Assembly (NCBI GenBank): GCA_014529675.2
Contig: CP076040.1
Span: forward strand, 4,367,501 to 4,431,500
Length of the DNA: 64,000 bases
From: Opitutia bacterium ISCC 52
GTDB lineage: Bacteria > Verrucomicrobiota > Verrucomicrobiia > Opitutales > UBA2995
Reading direction: 5' to 3'
Numbering within the stretch: the first letter of the stretch is position 1; each line of letters opens with the position of its first letter. The notes under the pieces were generated by a model, which searched no databases, was not told the origin of the DNA, and saw only the letters and a list, made by a program, of their open reading frames with translations. The translations under genes and the position numbers were made by a program. This document shows, piece by piece, positions 61,622 to 64,000 of the stretch.

Positions 61622-64000
61622 CTAGTTGGCCTGCTCAGCGCTTGAGCTTCTAATTCCGGGCAGATCTTGCCGGACTTGTTCCATGGTCAAGTTGAAGCTA
61701 TCCAATGGCAAATTGTAGTACCTCACTACATCTACGGGTGCCTTAACCACACGGGAGTCCACGAATCCTTTGATGTTCAATCTGACTCGCGTATCTTCCG
61801 CGTCCCCACTCGGAGGGAGAATGTCTATATCTAGAGAAGAATCCTGTAAATTGGAGAGCGCATCGTCCACCATACTGTAGCGATCATCTCTATTTAGATT
61901 TTCGGCTTCATCTTCTGGTCTAAAAATCCGCAGATTCATGGAACCGAGTTGCCCTTCTGGCGTATGCAGATGCCCATGCCCCAAGGAAAATATGCTGTTC
62001 TTCATATCCCACTGGAAAGGAATGATTCCATCTATGCTTCCCTCGGCGGCACCTATCACCTTGGGGATCCAATCAAGAATCTCCTCAGTCTGGAGGTTGT
62101 TTACCCCGATTTCGGAATCGATATACATTTCCTCCGGATTCATTGAAACATTGGCCAATTCAATCGAACCCCCAAATGCACTAAGCGATGTGCCTGAGAT
62201 ATTGATCCGGTTTCCAATTTCAAAGCTGGTGGTGAAATCGGAAGCGGTCCAGCCATTGACCTGAACGGTGGAAACCGTGAAAGGCTTTTCCGATGTCATA
62301 TGGAAGGGCTCCAAGCTATGAATCTTTCCAGCATAGGAAACGTTGTCTAAAACAAGATTTCCCCCTGCATAAAGTAGGTTATCCAATTGATAAGAAATAC
62401 TCGGGGCAACCGAGTCCGGAGTAACCTTCAATTCAAAATCAGCTGAAAGCAGCCCAGTAACGTCAAACTCCCCCGTGATCCATCGCTCCAGGTAGGGGTA
62501 CTCCTCAATCGCATAATCCTCCAAGGCGACCAAGGCTTCCAAGCCAGAAGTAGGATCAAAAGTCATGTCGTACTCCAATTCAAAATTCCCAGGGCTCATC
62601 ATAAGCGTTCCCTTTGATTGGCGGAGACTGGATTCTCCTTGAGGCTGAAACGCCAAGGTGGCCGCACCAATTCCATCAAAACCTCCTGAGACCTCGACAG
62701 AAGTTTCGGCTCCCGGGGTCCAATTAACGTTTATCCCTTCTCCAATTAAGTCGGAGTAGCGGAAGAGAGTCACGTCGCTCATATTTGCATAATGAACAAA
62801 ATCACCGGGATTCATGACCAATTCGGCGAATAAATCACTATCGAGAGTCGTTGTCTCCAACTCAAAATTCAAAAGCCCCTCGCCCACCTCAGACTGGAAC
62901 ATAGGAGCCATAAATATCCCATCGCGAAACCACAGATCGACCGAAGCATTCGACAGCAACTGCTCATGCAAATGCCCGTTAAACATGATATCCAGTGTGC
63001 CACTACTCAGCTGATCCTGCATTTCGCTGCTGAGGAGCAGATCCAAACCGAGTACCTGAAAATCGAAACCTTCCTCGGATCCTAATACAGACACCTCTAG
63101 CGGGATCTCGTTACTTAAGGTATGAACCACCTGAACCGCTCCAAAGTCCCAATCGGGTGAGATGGAAGCTTCCATGAGCTCGAAATGGAGATTGGGTCCT
63201 TCTTCGACTGATAAAGTACCGCTCCAATTGAACGGAGCCTCGAGTAATCTGGAAAGCTGACCGTTACCGGTAAACTCGACCGTCATACGCCCAGGCGTCC
63301 AAAGCATAGAAGCAACATGGTCCGATGAAGAAACATCAACTCCTTCAAATCCAACACCGACATTGCTCAAAACCGTATGGACCTGCCCATTTTGGAAATT
63401 AAAATTATCTCCCTCGAAATGAAATGCGGTCTGAAAGCGGCCTTCATTCCAATCAAACATGGGCTCTTCATTGAGGATATCCCATATACCCTGACTAAGG
63501 TCGTGGCTTAGATCCATTTCTCCTGAAAGGTCCATCAGTCCACTATTCCAATCAAAAAATCCACGACCGACGACCGGATGTTCTTCCACATCGATGTCCA
63601 AGCTCCAATCCACTCGCGTTTGAACGACCGATAAATGACCATCCACCAGCCCCTCAATGGCTCGACCACGATTTTCATAGTGAACAATTCCGTCTTTGAA
63701 ATGAATTTCCAACGGCAGCGGGGATTGAAATGGAGTTTTCTCCGGAAGCGCCAGAATAGCGTTGTTTACTGATAACAAGCCCTCAGGTACCTGCGCATTC
63801 ACTCCAGCCCAAAGACCATTCACCGCTATCTTCAAGGGTCGGTCTTCACCATATCCATCAAAAAACGATCCAAACTCAATTGATTCAGCGACAAGATTGA
63901 CCCCGGAAATTCGAAGGCTCAGATCGCGCACCACTGGCCGAGACATGCCCTCAATTCGAAATTCAATGGAATCTGTCTCGATTCCAACCTGCTGCATGCG
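61622..64000 (-). CDS. YdbH/AsmA-like envelope protein, partial
   Basis: This is a long beta-rich protein whose frame runs off the right edge of the window, so its N-terminus is missing; at least 792 residues are visible. The C-terminal part ('FGGSIELANVSMNPEEMYIDSEIGVNNLQTEEILDWIPKVIGAAEGSIDGIIPFQWDMKNSIFSLGHGHLHTPEGQLG') has the pattern of YdbH/AsmA-type intermembrane bridge proteins that move phospholipid to the outer membrane. It ends 'PVDVVRYYNLPLDSFNLTMEQVRQDLPGIRSSSAEQAN'. Assignment to YdbH is moderate. Confidence 0.65.
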   Translation of the reverse strand, partial: RMQQVGIETDSIEFRIEGMSRPVVRDLSLRISGVNLVAESIEFGSFFDGYGEDRPLKIAVNGLWAGVNAQVPEGLLSVNNAILALPEKTPFQSPLPLEIHFKDGIVHYENRGRAIEGLVDGHLSVVQTRVDWSLDIDVEEHPVVGRGFFDWNSGLMDLSGEMDLSHDLSQGIWDILNEEPMFDWNEGRFQTAFHFEGDNFNFQNGQVHTVLSNVGVGFEGVDVSSSDHVASMLWTPGRMTVEFTGNGQLSRLLEAPFNWSGTLSVEEGPNLHFELMEASISPDWDFGAVQVVHTLSNEIPLEVSVLGSEEGFDFQVLGLDLLLSSEMQDQLSSGTLDIMFNGHLHEQLLSNASVDLWFRDGIFMAPMFQSEVGEGLLNFELETTTLDSDLFAELVMNPGDFVHYANMSDVTLFRYSDLIGEGINVNWTPGAETSVEVSGGFDGIGAATLAFQPQGESSLRQSKGTLMMSPGNFELEYDMTFDPTSGLEALVALEDYAIEEYPYLERWITGEFDVTGLLSADFELKVTPDSVAPSISYQLDNLLYAGGNLVLDNVSYAGKIHSLEPFHMTSEKPFTVSTVQVNGWTASDFTTSFEIGNRINISGTSLSAFGGSIELANVSMNPEEMYIDSEIGVNNLQTEEILDWIPKVIGAAEGSIDGIIPFQWDMKNSIFSLGHGHLHTPEGQLGSMNLRIFRPEDEAENLNRDDRYSMVDDALSNLQDSSLDIDILPPSGDAEDTRVRLNIKGFVDSRVVKAPVDVVRYYNLPLDSFNLTMEQVRQDLPGIRSSSAEQAN

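Noticed and set aside
1-64000. CRISPR arrays, rRNA genes or complete insertion sequences
   Set aside because: No regularly spaced repeats, no rRNA-like sequence and no complete IS with terminal repeats were seen.

Overview
The window looks like a chromosomal segment from a marine Verrucomicrobiota, most likely the class Opitutia (Opitutales/Puniceicoccaceae-like). The basis is gene content: S1 sulfatases, paired DUF1552 and planctomycete-type cytochrome c (DUF1587/1592/1588/1585) genes, a very large TonB-dependent receptor with an 'LNPFEV' N-terminus, PEP-CTERM anchors and RskA-type anti-sigma factors. This assignment is inference; no 16S gene is present.

Layout. 1-1463: end of gmd, then fcl (GDP-L-fucose synthesis). 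1635-5170: two ECF sigma/anti-sigma pairs, one convergent and one translationally coupled, around a rhomboid protease, then a secreted protein. 5342-9300: housekeeping (SAM hydroxide adenosyltransferase, gmk, miaB, a GGCT-like protein). 9307-12612: a co-directional set of nucleosidase, spore-photoproduct-lyase-like radical SAM enzyme, and an SDR-fold protein without catalytic residues that carries a histone-H1-like Lys/Ala tail. This is the most unusual system in the window. 12864-23956: mixed genes, including pdxH, a 751-residue coiled-coil protein divergent from a PEGA membrane protein, a DUF4212/SSS symporter pair, a Nudix hydrolase, a lipid- or membrane-independent FKBP, a SRAP protein and a TPR protein. 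23998-27461: yebC, then the rpmH-rnpA-yidD-yidC cluster on the minus strand. 27607-28380: tRNA-Glu(UUC), a hairpin-rich segment and a decayed ISL3-type transposase.

28427-50239 is accessory and catabolic: three Cys-type S1 sulfatases in total (28.4, 36.9 and 55.9 kb), two paralogous DUF1552-DUF1592 operons, the Lar nickel-pincer cofactor genes larE-larB-larC with a small His-rich membrane protein, a probable persulfide-sensing ArsR regulator divergent from a DUF2892 protein, three tandem secreted paralogues of unknown function, and the TonB-dependent receptor with a LacI-like operator upstream. 50429-64000: a DUF4252 pair with one frame-broken copy, folA, a truncated cupin, hrpB, a lipoprotein, a sulfatase, a PEP-CTERM protein with a poly-C frameshift, a DsbD-like protein, two Hsp20 genes, and a partial YdbH/AsmA-like giant protein.

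Together the fucose-nucleotide genes, sulfatases, TonB receptor and cytochrome/DUF1552 operons fit a bacterium that uses sulfated (possibly fucose-containing) marine polysaccharides. Several genes show single-base homopolymer disruptions, which may be real pseudogenisation, phase variation, or assembly error. Two copies of an intergenic element built on GCCCTACC inverted modules are present, at 48.7 and 51.7 kb.
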